Shown here one piece after another: positions 39,534-49,792 of a stretch of DNA of 64,000 nt (within the stretch, counting starts at the first letter, position 1; each line of letters starts with the position of its first letter). Location of the stretch: assembly GCA_023374025.1 (NCBI GenBank), contig SIJG01000072.1, forward strand, positions 151,694-215,693, in the 5' to 3' direction. The notes under the pieces were generated by a model that saw only the letters and a list, made by a program, of their open reading frames with translations, made no database searches and had not been told where the DNA came from. A program made the translations under genes and the position numbers. Origin of the DNA: Heterodera schachtii. Its lineage: Eukaryota; Nematoda; Chromadorea; Rhabditida; Heteroderidae.

Positions 39534-42500
39534 TCACGGCTCTTCACACCACAATGACGGCAAGCAGGACTGGGCGAGTAATTGGCGCGCCCGTGCCTCG
39601 GGCACTCCCGGCGCCGCCGTCGCTGAGTTTGCAGCGGCCATCGGCGCCGTGCCGTACAACAAGCTGGCGCCGGGTGTGAGCGCCCGTTGGTGCTGATGGT
39701 GCAGAAACAAAGGCGTGGCGCCGCCGACGGAGGAGGAGGAGGACAACTGTTGCTGGTGGTGGTGTTGGAATTGCGCAAAAGTTCTGCTATATATAAATAG
39801 TATATTGATGATACACCTACATCGTGTTATTGCGGTGTCATGGCAAAACTTATAAAAAAAAAACTCAGATCAGAATGTCCTAATTCTCGATTTAAAGCTT
39901 CGACAACATTCTGACCACTTTAATGCCATTATTTTTGTCCTATGCCAAATTTATTTAAAAAAATCAATAAGCAGCCCCACCTGCTGCTGCTGTTATTAGT
40001 AGGGTTGTTGTTTTCGTTGCTGAATTTGTTGTTGGGCCAACAATAGCTGGTGTTGTTGCTCATCAAAATGCCACCACCACCACCGATTGCCGGCACATTC
40101 GAAAGTGGCATTTGTTGCTGATGAACTACAGCAGCAGCAGCAACCGATGAAGAGGAGGAGGAGGAGGGCAATGAGGAAGAAGCAACAGCGGTGGAGGAGG
40201 AGGAAGTGGGCACTTGTCGATGAGTGGCCAACAAAACCATGCCGGGCTGTGATGGTTTTCGATTGTGCCGAAAATTCCCATTTCGAAAGAAAAGGATGGA
40301 CCCGAAACGGCGACAACATTCTGTATCAACTCTATTTCTATCCAACTCGGCAGCAGGCTATGTGATTTTGTCAGTGATTATGGAATTTACCACTATTTGG
40401 AGGCTGTTAGCCTGTAACTGATTCTGTTCCAATTTCGGGCACGGTTAAATCTCAACACCTGTCGATGTTGCTGCTGAATAGATACTGCTTGGTTTTGTTG
40501 TTGTTGCATCAGAGATGATTGTTGCTGCACGTGTCGATGTTGATGGTTGTGCTGTTGCGGTAGTTGTTGTTGTTGTTGCTTGACGAAGTTGCTGAACGCC
40601 GACTGTTCCGACCGGGTTATGGTACTGACAGCCGGTCCACCGCCGGCACAGCTCGCCGTTGTTCGCCGATGCAACTGTGCCAATGCGACAAACGCAATTT
40701 TGGCATCGCGTTCAATGTGCCATTGTTGTTGTTGTTGGGGAAGTGCGTCCGTTTCCAGTTCCTCCTCACTTTCGTCTACCGAATTTCGTTGACCGGAGTT
40801 CTCATGGTCGTTCCGATGATGTGTGAGCATTAATTTCTTGGTTCTAAAATAAATGCTGATCGATAATCTCGCTTTTAAAGTCGAGATTAGCTGCTGATCG
40901 GAAGTGATCCGATAATTTGATCACCCACGCCAATCACCCGCGCTAAACATTTGACACCTGAACGTCAGTGAGCAGGACGCCTCCGCGCACGGAAACGGCG
41001 CCTCACCAGTATGCGCACGCATGTGCAGCTTTAACGCAGAGCGGGACAGAAACCGTTTGGTACATGCGCTGCACTGAAATTGGGACGCGTGCGCGTCCGC
41101 CTCCTGGTGCGTACGCCGGTGGTCCGCCAGCGTCGTGCGCAGGCGGAAGCGACGTCCGCACGTGTCGCAGGCGAACGGACGCTCATCTGCTGGGCGCAAA
41201 ACGCAAATTTTTATTAAAAAACTGAAAAGGCACACAAAAAAAGTGCCGAAAAAGGCAACCCGTCCGGTGGGACTCGAACCCACGGCCCTTCAAAGCGTGG
41301 AAATACATTCCGACTAAGCTACGGGAATCCCTTAATTTTCCATGTCCTTTGACCAAAGCGGAGTGGCCGTCGCCAAATTTGGGCTGTTTTTATCCCATCC
41401 GGAGCTACCGACCCGTATGGGTGCGCATGTGCCGTCGCAAGTCCCATGCCCGCTTAAACGGGCGCGCGCAGTGCACACAATGGGACATTGCCTCATCAGT
41501 CCTCCGTTTGCCGTGCCGTACCGTGGCATAAACAGCAGCAGATGTTGACGCCGCTACTGCATCGGCATTAGATGAAGCAGCAAGCAGTTGTCCATCGCTT
41601 AATTTGGACATTTATTACGTATGTTGATGATGTCAATAAATAAACTAATTAATCATGTCAGAATTTCTGTAGAGCGGTTTTATAGCCGTAAAAATGGGGT
41701 GGGAAATAGAGTAATGAGTCGTGTCGTCCAAATGCCCGGCGGGCCCCTTTGCTGAGATTGTCAAAGGCTCTTATCCGATGAGCCATCACTTCATCATTTA
41801 GCGGGGTGCTTGGGCAAAATCATTTACTTTTTATGAAAATTTACTCAACAGAGGAGAGAGTGTTACTCCGTTTAACTTTGAACCAAGGACAAATGCCATC
41901 AATTATTTGAGAAATAAATGCCTTTTGGACACGGAGAAAAAATAATTTTTGTTTTCTCTTTTTGTGCCTTTGTGAAGAGATGACGTCATCCTGCGCGTGT
42001 GCCATGTCAATGTGTTCGGCAAACGCCTGCGCACCGGTGGCACCAAATGAACCGGCAAATTGTTGTTGTTGTTGCGGTGGAGCGGACGACCGCGACGGGG
42101 GCGGCACGCTGCACAACGGACAGACGAACGAATGCGTGGCATGGGACGACGACGAGGCGGACACTGTCACAACAATTTACAAAGATAGGCATGATTCGGA
42201 ATTATATTTTTTAGGGACGGAGTTCCAATTTCCAACTTTTTGGGCGTCGGAATTAGGGCTCCCGGACAATCCGTCAGTAAACAATATGTCAGTAAATTTA
42301 TTTTAAAAGAATTAAATGATAATTTCTATAATGATCAATTAAATCGAATTATTAAAATAAAATGTTTAAGAAATATGTAAATTTTATTTATTAAATTTAA
42401 CAATCATTTTCGAAAATTTTTGATCAGTGCTCAAAAAAAATTTTCTGATCAATTAATTGTTCACTGACGGATTGTCCGACCCCTGTTCGATATAATATCC

Positions 42501-42781
42501 TTCATTTCCCGCTTGGGGGAAAAATACACAAGGCTTTTTTAGACTCCCGTAATTATGAGGTTACGGATTTCCGTAACCAATAAACACTCCGTAATTACGA
42601 GCCACGGATTTGCGTAATTAAAATCCAATTACATCCAGTCCCAATCGGAATTCGTCAAGACTTTTGGAGACCACAACACAAACGCATTACAAAATGCTTG
42701 CTCACCCATGTTGCGCAAATGGTCACGGAGAAGCCCAATGGAGTCAAAGGTGAACAAGCAGCAGTCACAACGGAATGCCAT
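39534..42781 (-). CDS. C2H2 zinc-finger protein with Gln/Ser-rich C-terminus
   Basis: Exons on the minus strand: 42781-42706 (MAFRCDCCLFTFDSIGLLRD, finger 1, HLRNMG); 42163-~41975 (HSFVCPLC...HIDMAH, finger 2 with a Gln/Ala loop); ~41611-41428 (SHCVHCARPFKRAWDLRRHM, finger 3); ~41188-40960 (DERPFACDTCGRRFRLRTTL and FQCSACTKRFLSRSALKLHM, fingers 4-5, then CAEASCSLTF); and 40846-40452 (TKKLMLTHHRNDH, completing finger 6 across the splice). Long low-complexity regions follow (poly-Gln, poly-Ser, Gly), with exons near 40250-39985 and 39790-39534. Canonical TG(D/E)xPF linkers join fingers 3-4 and 5-6. Tandem C2H2 fingers with such linkers bind DNA, so this is likely a nuclear transcription regulator. 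The 5' end of exon 3 and the internal Gln-rich splice sites are uncertain. I cannot name an orthologue. The 3' third is duplicated at 34.5-35.1 kb. Confidence 0.75.
41261..41330 (-). other. tRNA-like sequence with perfect A and B boxes
   Basis: On the minus strand, TAGCTTAGTCGG fits the A box and GGTTCGAGTCC the B box, with a perfect GTGGG/CCCAC T stem. The D and anticodon stems do not fold normally, and only part of the acceptor stem pairs. It lies in an intron of the zinc-finger gene. It is either a decayed tRNA, a tRNA-derived SINE or a pol III promoter remnant. Confidence 0.5.
42263..42478. mobile_element. MITE in an intron of the zinc-finger gene
   Basis: The ends CGGACAATCCGTCAGTAAAC and GTTCACTGACGGATTGTCCG are near-perfect inverted repeats bounding 216 bp of AT-rich sequence. 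It sits between the first two zinc-finger exons. No clear target duplication is visible. Confidence 0.8.
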
Positions 42782-43275
42782 CGCCACAAAATTTTTGAAT
42801 GTTTTTTGAGTGATCACTGATCAGAAGACAATGACTTAATTGGCAATTAATTAATGACTCATTTTTGATCAAAAATCAATTCGCAAGAAAATATGCCGGG
42901 GAGAGAAGGCATTCTGAGTACAAAGAACAAATGCATAATGTAACATAAATATTCATTTTATTAAATAAAAATGATTAGTTTAGGCAGCGCCGAATTTGGC
43001 TAGCAAATTTTGTAAGTTACCGAAAAAGGGACCATTGATACTGTGAACTGTCATTACAGAGATCACGTTACAGTACCCCATTTTGATTATAAATGATACA
43101 GTATCAAATAGACTAAATTTCTTTTGAGCCAACTTAGGCTTAAAGTTTAAAATTTGGGTGCCAAAAATCGGTAAAAATAAAATTTGAAAAACCAACAAAT
43201 TAAACAACAGAAAAACAACATGGACAAAGCATAAAAATAGGAAAATGATCAATTTTTGGTCAGTGTTTGGTGAGA

Positions 43276-46055
43276 TCACCGGACGCAGATGTTTTTCTTC
43301 TCCTCCGCCTCCTTCTCCACCAGGGACAAATTGCCTAATTTCAGGTAAGCGACGGGACAAATGGCGTCATTTGGTGCACTATTGAAGTGGACCTATGGGA
43401 AATAATTTATTAGTTTTTAATTCTCCGACCCAAAAAATGAAATTTTCAAATCGGTACCATTTGCCATCCCCACTCCGAATTTTTTTAAATTCCAAAACAA
43501 AATTTTGGCACCACACACTCACCTCCGTCGTCGCCTCGTCCATGGCAATGCGTCGCCGCTTGAACATCGGACAGTCGAGCACAAATGTTTCATACTCACC
43601 GCCCTCGCCGCACACGTGCAGCCCGTACTTGGCATGCATTTCCACCAAATGGGCACGCATCTGCAAAATGCGGGGGAAACAAAAAAATGAATTTGAAAAA
43701 TAAAAGTTATTTACAAATTAATTCGAAATTCGCGAGAGGCTCGACTCTTTGTTCTGCCAAGATTATTTAGTTTTGTTAAGCATAAATTAAAATTTGTTTA
43801 TTTTGCTGTTGGATTTGAACTTGGGACCTCCAAAACATCAATTTTGCTCATTACACAGTCAAAGTTCCATTTTTCGAAGCCCTCAGAAATTAAAAATTCA
43901 CACTAAAGAACTGCTATAGCCTCTAGTAAATGTAAAAATTTGTAAAAAAAAAAAACGGTTAAAAATTTCGCGAATCTTCAAAAAAAAAAAATCGTCGTAT
44001 TCAACCCGCCACTGTCCTCGTCATTAGCATTTTCTCACCTGTTCAAGCGAATGGCCCAAGTGTTTGGGGGTCAGCCCAAGTGCGGCAACTTTGATCAGCA
44101 CGGCCTTCACACCAGCGGAAATCTGCGAGGACGGCACAAAATTTTTTAACAATTTTTTGGGAATTTTTGGATAAACTATTACTAGTAAAACATGTAAGAA
44201 TTTAAATTTTTCCGGGGGGAGGGGGCAAACTGTTCCCCCTATTCAACAGCCATTGAATTCTTAAACAATAAGAAAAAGAGAGAAGCAACGAAGAATGGAC
44301 GAACATTTGCGGATTTTGGTATTCAAACAGAGAAAGTAAAAAGTGCTACTGCTAATAATTTTTTTTTTTGAAAAACATGGATTTTCTTAATCTCACAGAA
44401 AACTGTAAGAAAGAAAACACGAAAATTTTAACTAAAAAATTTCTGTGGCTTTTTTTGAAATCGCATCAAAAGAGAAGCATTTTTGAATGCTTTTTGGATC
44501 AAAATTCTCGACTTTGAGAATTTTTGTTTAATTTTCATAAATCCCAAGGAACAGTAAAACTGAAAAAACTCAAAAATTGTTCAGTCAGCACCATTCACTG
44601 ACCATGGCGTCCAACAGTTGGAGTTGGTCCAACTCCCACAGGAAGCACAGCGGGACGAGTCCAAGCCGTTCGCACACGTGTTCAACACGCAATTTTTGAT
44701 AGGTGCTGTTTATCGCGCCAGCGGAAACACCTAAAAACAAAAAATTAAATTTAAAATCCAAGAAATAATAATTCATTTTCCAATTATTTAAAATTTTTTA
44801 GTTTTTCCGAGTGAAATTGTAGGTTTTTTAAAATTTTCGTTTTGCTATCTTTCGTCAAAAAAATTCCATTTTCGTTTAGTTCTTTTTTGTAAATTTAATT
44901 CTGAAATTTTATTTAAGAAAATTGAGCAAAAAATTTTTGTTTGAAAAAAGATGTAAAAAATGCACAATTAAATTAAAAAATCACCCGAATTTCCGGGTCC
45001 CATTCTTTGACCGTCTTCAAAAGGTGGTACAAAGTCCTCCACTTCGTCCTCCTCGTCCTGCACATAAGTGTTGCTCTCAACACATTTTGGACGCCCTGAA
45101 ATTTGCGTTGGAACAGCGGCAGGCCAAGGGCATCCGCGTAAAACTGAAAATTGCATGAAAACAGGCCTAGGAGCATTATCCAACAAAAAAAAAAACAAGG
45201 AAATGTGTGCGATAAGCCCTCGAGAAATGTAAAAAATATAAAATTTCAGGGAAAATGAAAATTTGAAGCCCAAAATTTGTAAAATTTTGTCGCCTAATTT
45301 TCCCATTTTAAAAATCTAAATCGGATTCAATTTCTATAATTTGAAAGCACACATTTTTAGTCTCACTAACCTTGATTCCCTCACTGCCCACACTTTGGTA
45401 CATGTAACTGTCCAACTCGGCAATCTGAAAATTTGCTAATTTATGTTGAGAAAATATTTTTTAGGGGTTTTTGGGGTTGATGATCCGAATCCAGCATCCA
45501 TTTCGAACAATTTGGTGCATTAAATAGATTTTGGGCAATAAATGAATTTTGGCAAAAGTGAATTTCGACTTATTGTCCGAGTTCGGGTCAGGGGTTCGAA
45601 ATTGCGAAATGGATGCCAGATTAGTGGCAAGCGACCCGGAAAGTTTATTGGTGTGTTTTTTGCTTGGAAAGTGAAAAAAATTTGTGGGGACTAAATAAAC
45701 TGCATAAGAGCATCCATCATTTCGACCAATTCCAAAACCCAGGGTCCGAATCTGACAAAAAATCCGGGATTCTGAGTTAGTCAAACGGGTGCCGGATTTG
45801 TGATAAGCGGCCCCGAAAACCCCTGAAAAACGTTTTCATGACTTTTGAAAAAAAATTAAATATAAAATGGGCGACAAAACGGGACCATTACCAAAAATTA
45901 TGCATTTTGTAAATAAGGAATTTTGAAATTTTGCTTTCTACCTCCTTCGGTGGATGCAAATTGGCCACACAGACCACCTCGTGCCCTTCCTCAGCACATC
46001 GCATCATGTTGAAGCAGCTGTCCTTGCCGCCCGACACCAGCGCAACCACTTTCAT
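43276..46055 (-). CDS. DPH6: Diphthine--ammonia ligase, 7 exons
   Basis: Last step of diphthamide synthesis on elongation factor 2 (ATP-dependent amidation of diphthine), cytosolic. Exons: 46055-45942, 45424-45371, 45143-44985, 44730-44603, 44122-44039, 43660-43523 and 43392-43276, with GT..AG introns. About 264 residues, equal to the family's usual core length. Exon 1 begins MKVVALVSGGKDSCFNMM with the PP-loop ATP-binding motif SGGKDS. Family landmarks follow: ELDSYMYQSVGSEGIK, YQKLRVEHVCERLGL, VLIKVAALGL and the signature HVCGEGGEYETFVLDCP, ending VAYLKLGNLSL. Introns are large for this genome because of inserted repeats (a foldback in intron 2, a tRNA-like in intron 5). Exon 3 is anomalous. 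FYADALGLPLFQRK, then RPKCVESNTYVQDEEDEVED, then YHLLKTVKEWDPE are all recognisable but lie in two frames, needing one-base corrections near 45099-45104 and 45031-45033. The next splice phase implies an odd total. Confidence 0.9.
43801..43868 (-). other. tRNA-like remnant in DPH6 intron
   Basis: On the minus strand, TGTGTAATGAGC resembles an A box and AAGTTCAAATCC a B box, separated by a tRNA-like distance. Stems are mostly lost. Confidence 0.4.
45440..45840. mobile_element. Foldback-family element in DPH6 intron 2
   Basis: Repeated and inverted blocks 'ccagcatccatttcgaacaa', 'gggttcgaaattgcgaaatg', 'catcatttcgaccaattcc' and 'gataagcggccccgaaaacc' identify it as a member of the foldback family at 25.6, 31.7 and 32.1 kb. 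Its exact ends are unclear and it may be two elements. Confidence 0.6.
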
Positions 46056-46399
46056 TTTGCAGCAAAAAAAAATGGCTAATTTAATCTTTAAAAAAACCAA
46101 TTAAAAAATTGAGAAATTTTCACTTACTGAGTATTAACAAAATAAGGACAAATGCTAGAGAAATAAGGACACTTGACTTGACAGCCCTTGGAATTAAATA
46201 ATCGGTCTCTCAGTACAGTTCAGGACAGGGCAGGAGAGCAGCAGGACAGCTTATTTGTTTTTTTTAAATTTCATTGTGGCGTTATGTTTTGATTGTCGTC
46301 TTTTTTTTGTTTTGTTTCTTTTTGCTTCCAAATTTGCGACCCACTAATTGTGTAAGCTCCGATTCTCAGCAAACGCGAAAAATACATTGAAATGGAATT

Positions 46400-46620
46400 C
46401 AGAGCTCTATTGGTACGAACACAAAAATGAATTTTTAAAGATTTGAATTTTCGATTTTGTTCGAGTTCTTGTCTGGCATTCGAAATTGGTCAAAATGAAT
46501 TCCATTTTCGAGATCAACGACCCTAAAAACCCCAATATGTAACACTTTTCACGACTTTTTTGAACAAAAAAAAATTCCCAAAAAGGGGTGGGGACCATCG
46601 GCACTTTACCAGATCAGAAA
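46400..46620. mobile_element. Partial foldback-family remnant
   Basis: Phrases 'cgaaattggtcaaaatgaat', 'gatcaacgaccctaaaaacc' and 'ggcactttaccagat' match arms of the foldback elements. One arm only; no target duplication. Confidence 0.5.
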
Positions 46621-46822
46621 TCCTTTAACGCCGTCTAAAATTTGTGAAAATTGGATACAAAATTCCTATGATTTTTTTAAAGCGTGATTCGCGTATTCTA
46701 CTTGCTATCGCGCCACCCTTATTCTTCACTAAATGAACGGATGAATGAAATGGATAAGATATTCCTATTTTTTCTCTAAAATTCATATTTAATAGAAAAA
46801 TTTATTTTATTTTTTTGTCAAA

Positions 46823-49205
46823 ATGTCGTCAAAACCCGAAACTTTGGTGGAGCGGATGAAGCATTTGTTGAGCTCGGGCGATGATGCGGACGTTCTCTTT
46901 TTGGTTGGGGAAGGAGAGGGAAAAGGAGGCGAGTTTTAGGGGAAAAATTGTTACAAATTTCAATACTTAATTAATTTTAAATTAATTTTAATTAATATTC
47001 TTTTCTTTAAGCATGTGCCCGCGCACAGAGCGATTCTGAATTCGGCTTCGGACGTTTTCGAAGCGATGTTTCGTTTTGACACCACGAAAAATGCGACTGA
47101 CAATGGAGCAGCGGTTGGAGAAGGTGTGAAAAATAACGAAAAATTTAGGATTTTTTAAATTTTTTTAAATTTGAAGCGAAGGGTCCCGTAGAAGTCACTG
47201 ACATCGATGCGCATGTGTTCAAAGTGATGCTCAGCTTCATTTACGCGGACGATTTGAGCGGACTGAACGGGGACAATGCCATGGCAGTGCTTTACACTGG
47301 TGGGAATGTTAAACGGGGACAGTCAAAGGGCGGGGGGTACGCTTCCGCCCCCCCCCCAAGACCCCTCCACAATCATAAATTTTAAGAGAAAAAATTTCTG
47401 GAAAGTTTCACTTTTCCTTATCCAAAACATTCCGCGTAATTTTTCCAAAAAATTCATAAAATTAGCAATTTTTGGTGAAAATATGTTAAACACGGTAGGT
47501 ACCCCCTCCCTCCCAAGCCGAATCTTGGAACCGTCCTTGGGGTTAATGAAAAATTTAATTCTAATGCACTTTTTTGTTTAGCCAAAAAATACCACCTTAA
47601 CGCATTGGCCAAGGCGTGTGTGAATGTTCCCATTTCCGAGCTCGGCAATGTGTTTCTCGCTTATGACCAATCACGTCCTTCTCAACGAAAATGTATGGAA
47701 TTTGTTTCCCCATTTTTGTCTTTTTTGCCATACATCAATTTTCTTTGAATTCGAGTTTAGAATTAGGAATTGATAAAAAAAAGTGATTTATTATGATCAC
47801 TAACGCCGAATGCCACCTGGACTGGGATTAATTTTTTTTTATCACTTTTTACTCGTTTAATCTACAATAATAAAAATTACAGCAAATCACACCCATCTGG
47901 AAAATAGTGTAGAATTGTGGTCCCGATGAAAAAAAAAGTTTAAATTTACTTTACTCTTTTTCTAGGATGAAAAAGGGCACTGATTAATAACCCGACCTCG
48001 GATTTTGAAATTATTATTGATTTTATCTATGAATTTTCATCAAGTACTTGATTGAGTTCTGGTTTTGCAAAATTAATATTTTTGTCTATGATTTCCATCA
48101 AGTATCATAAAATAAACTACAGCCAAGCGGGCTCGAACCCCAGACCCCCGTTTCAATGACCCTAATTTGTAAGGGACAGTAATTAAATCTCAAAAAAACT
48201 AAAAACTGACTTCTCCAGACATTCAATAGCTTATTCGAAAGCTCTTTTTTAAGCACTTGATGAAAAATCATAGACAAAAACATTGATTTTGCAAAATTTG
48301 AGCTCAGACACCACAATTCTACACAATTGCTCACCTATTTAAATATCATTTTTTACACTACTTTTTATTTTTAATCGTTTTATTTTGAGGATTTCTCTCG
48401 TCACTGCTTGGATTACATTGACCAAAATGCGGAATCGCTGATCAAATCGGATGCCTTTTTGGAAATGGAGCAAAAGTTGCTGTGTGAAATTCTCGAACGT
48501 GACCAATTGAGAATCAGCGGCGAACTCACCATTTGGAATGCTGTACTAACCAATTAATTATTAGTCGACTTTTTGGGATTTAAAAATACATCCTTAAAAA
48601 TTTAAAAAATTTTGAGCTGTGCATATAATTTATAGCCCTAATTATTATACAAATTTTAAAATTAAATCATTTCGCAGGCACTCCGTTGGGCTGACGCGCA
48701 ATGCCGCCAAAATGGCACCGAATGTTCGGCAGAGAATCGTCGTGTTGTCCTTGGCCTGTTACTGTATAAAATTCGTTTTCCGCTCATCTCTCTTTCGGAT
48801 TTATCCGACTTCGTTGGTAGGTCGTCCGTCAATAACAATATTTTAAATATTTATTTTAAAAATTCCCAATTTTTTTGTCAGTGCCTTTCGGCGTGTTGAC
48901 CAGTGACGAGTTGGTCGGCATTTTCCTGTCCCATGCCCATTCGGACGGTCGTGCCAACTCCGAGTTGTACCCCATCCAATTTCCCACCCAACATCGCACT
49001 CCATTCGTTTCGAAGGTGGCCCCGGCAAAAAAGGTGCCTTCGAAATACACTTTTTCGTCGCCCAATTCATATGACAGCGACCGCCACAGGTACGGTTTAA
49101 CAAAATTACATTAAACCAAATTTAATTTAAAAAGAACGAAGGTACCGCCGAAAAGACACTGCCCACGCATTTGAGTCGTCCAGTGGCGAAGAATGGGACG
49201 AATGA
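46823..49205 (+). CDS. BTB-BACK protein without MATH domain (gene D)
   Basis: Exons: 46823-~46925 (MSSKPETLVERMKHLLSSGD, VLFLVG); 47012-47123 (HVPAHRAILNSASDVFEAMF, BTB); ~47176-47300 (DIDAHVFKVMLSFIYADDLS); 47581-47691; ~48391-48546 (HCLDYIDQNAESLIKSDAFL, BACK); 48679-48820 (RWADAQCRQNGTECSAENRR, FPLISLSDFVG-like end); 48882-49089 (VPFGVLTSDELVGIFLSH); and 49137-49205 (ending SSSGEEWDE). The arrangement is that of BTBD3/6-type Cul3 adaptors, but the domain after BACK (PHR, or MATH in its neighbours) is replaced by a short Ser/Arg/Asp-rich tail. Two extra bases are apparent relative to paralogues: a GGGG run at 46907-46910 (GGG expected, restoring VGKE) and CC at 47677-47678 (one C restores SRLLNEN). 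Intron 1 uses a GC donor (GGAG|GCGAGT). Confidence 0.78.
48121..48180 (-). other. tRNA-like remnant in intron of gene D
   Basis: On the minus strand a T-arm-like CTGGGGTTCGAGCCCGC preserves the B box except for one base. The A box is poorly preserved. Confidence 0.35.
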
Positions 49206-49792
49206 ACGAATGTTTTAAGGAAAATTGTATAATAAATGTGTGTTGTTTACTTTGACAATTCGATTCAATGCAGTAAAAAATGATCAACATTCATTCTCAA
49301 ATGGCTTTTGATGCTTTTTACTGCAACTCTTTGTTTTTTGGTTTTAAAATTAATTTTCTCATTATTTTTGAGGTTAAATTTAATAAAAACCCAATTCGTA
49401 CTAGGGCAACTCGTACTGCAAAAATTTGTGATCAAAAACCTAAAAAAATTTCGTTCATAATTTTTGAAATTGCATGTTTTTAGAGAATCTTTAATGAAAT
49501 GTGGTAATTTCAATAATCAAAAAACAAAACAAAAATATCTTCAGAAGAGACAGGGAACCTGAGAGTAAAAAGGTATTGAGAAAATGAAATTTGGGAGTGA
49601 AAGAATGTTAAAATGAACACAATTTTGATAAATCAGTGAAATAATTACCAAATTTGCTAGACAATGCTTGATTGAGGTACAAAAGGTTTAATGGGTATTC
49701 TTAACAAGACTATTTTGAACATATGTACGAACTGCTATACGAGAATTGTACGAATTGCCATTGACCCGGCGATTACGAATTAATGATGACTT
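49206..49792. other. Intergenic between convergent BTB genes D and E
   Basis: Holds the 3' ends of both genes ('aataaatgtgtg' after gene D at 49230 is a plausible polyadenylation signal). No other gene. Confidence 0.5.

Larger units (their letters stand above)
36066..40115 (-). repeat. Segmental duplication, copy 2
   Basis: Corresponds to 28075-35143. It holds BTB copy C and the 3' exons of the zinc-finger gene, and is continuous with the complete zinc-finger gene on its right, so this side is probably the source copy. Confidence 0.8.

Noticed and set aside
40087..40792. Plus-strand Cys-rich and Arg-rich frames opposite the zinc-finger gene
   Set aside because: They are antisense readings of poly-Gln and poly-Ser codons in the minus-strand gene.
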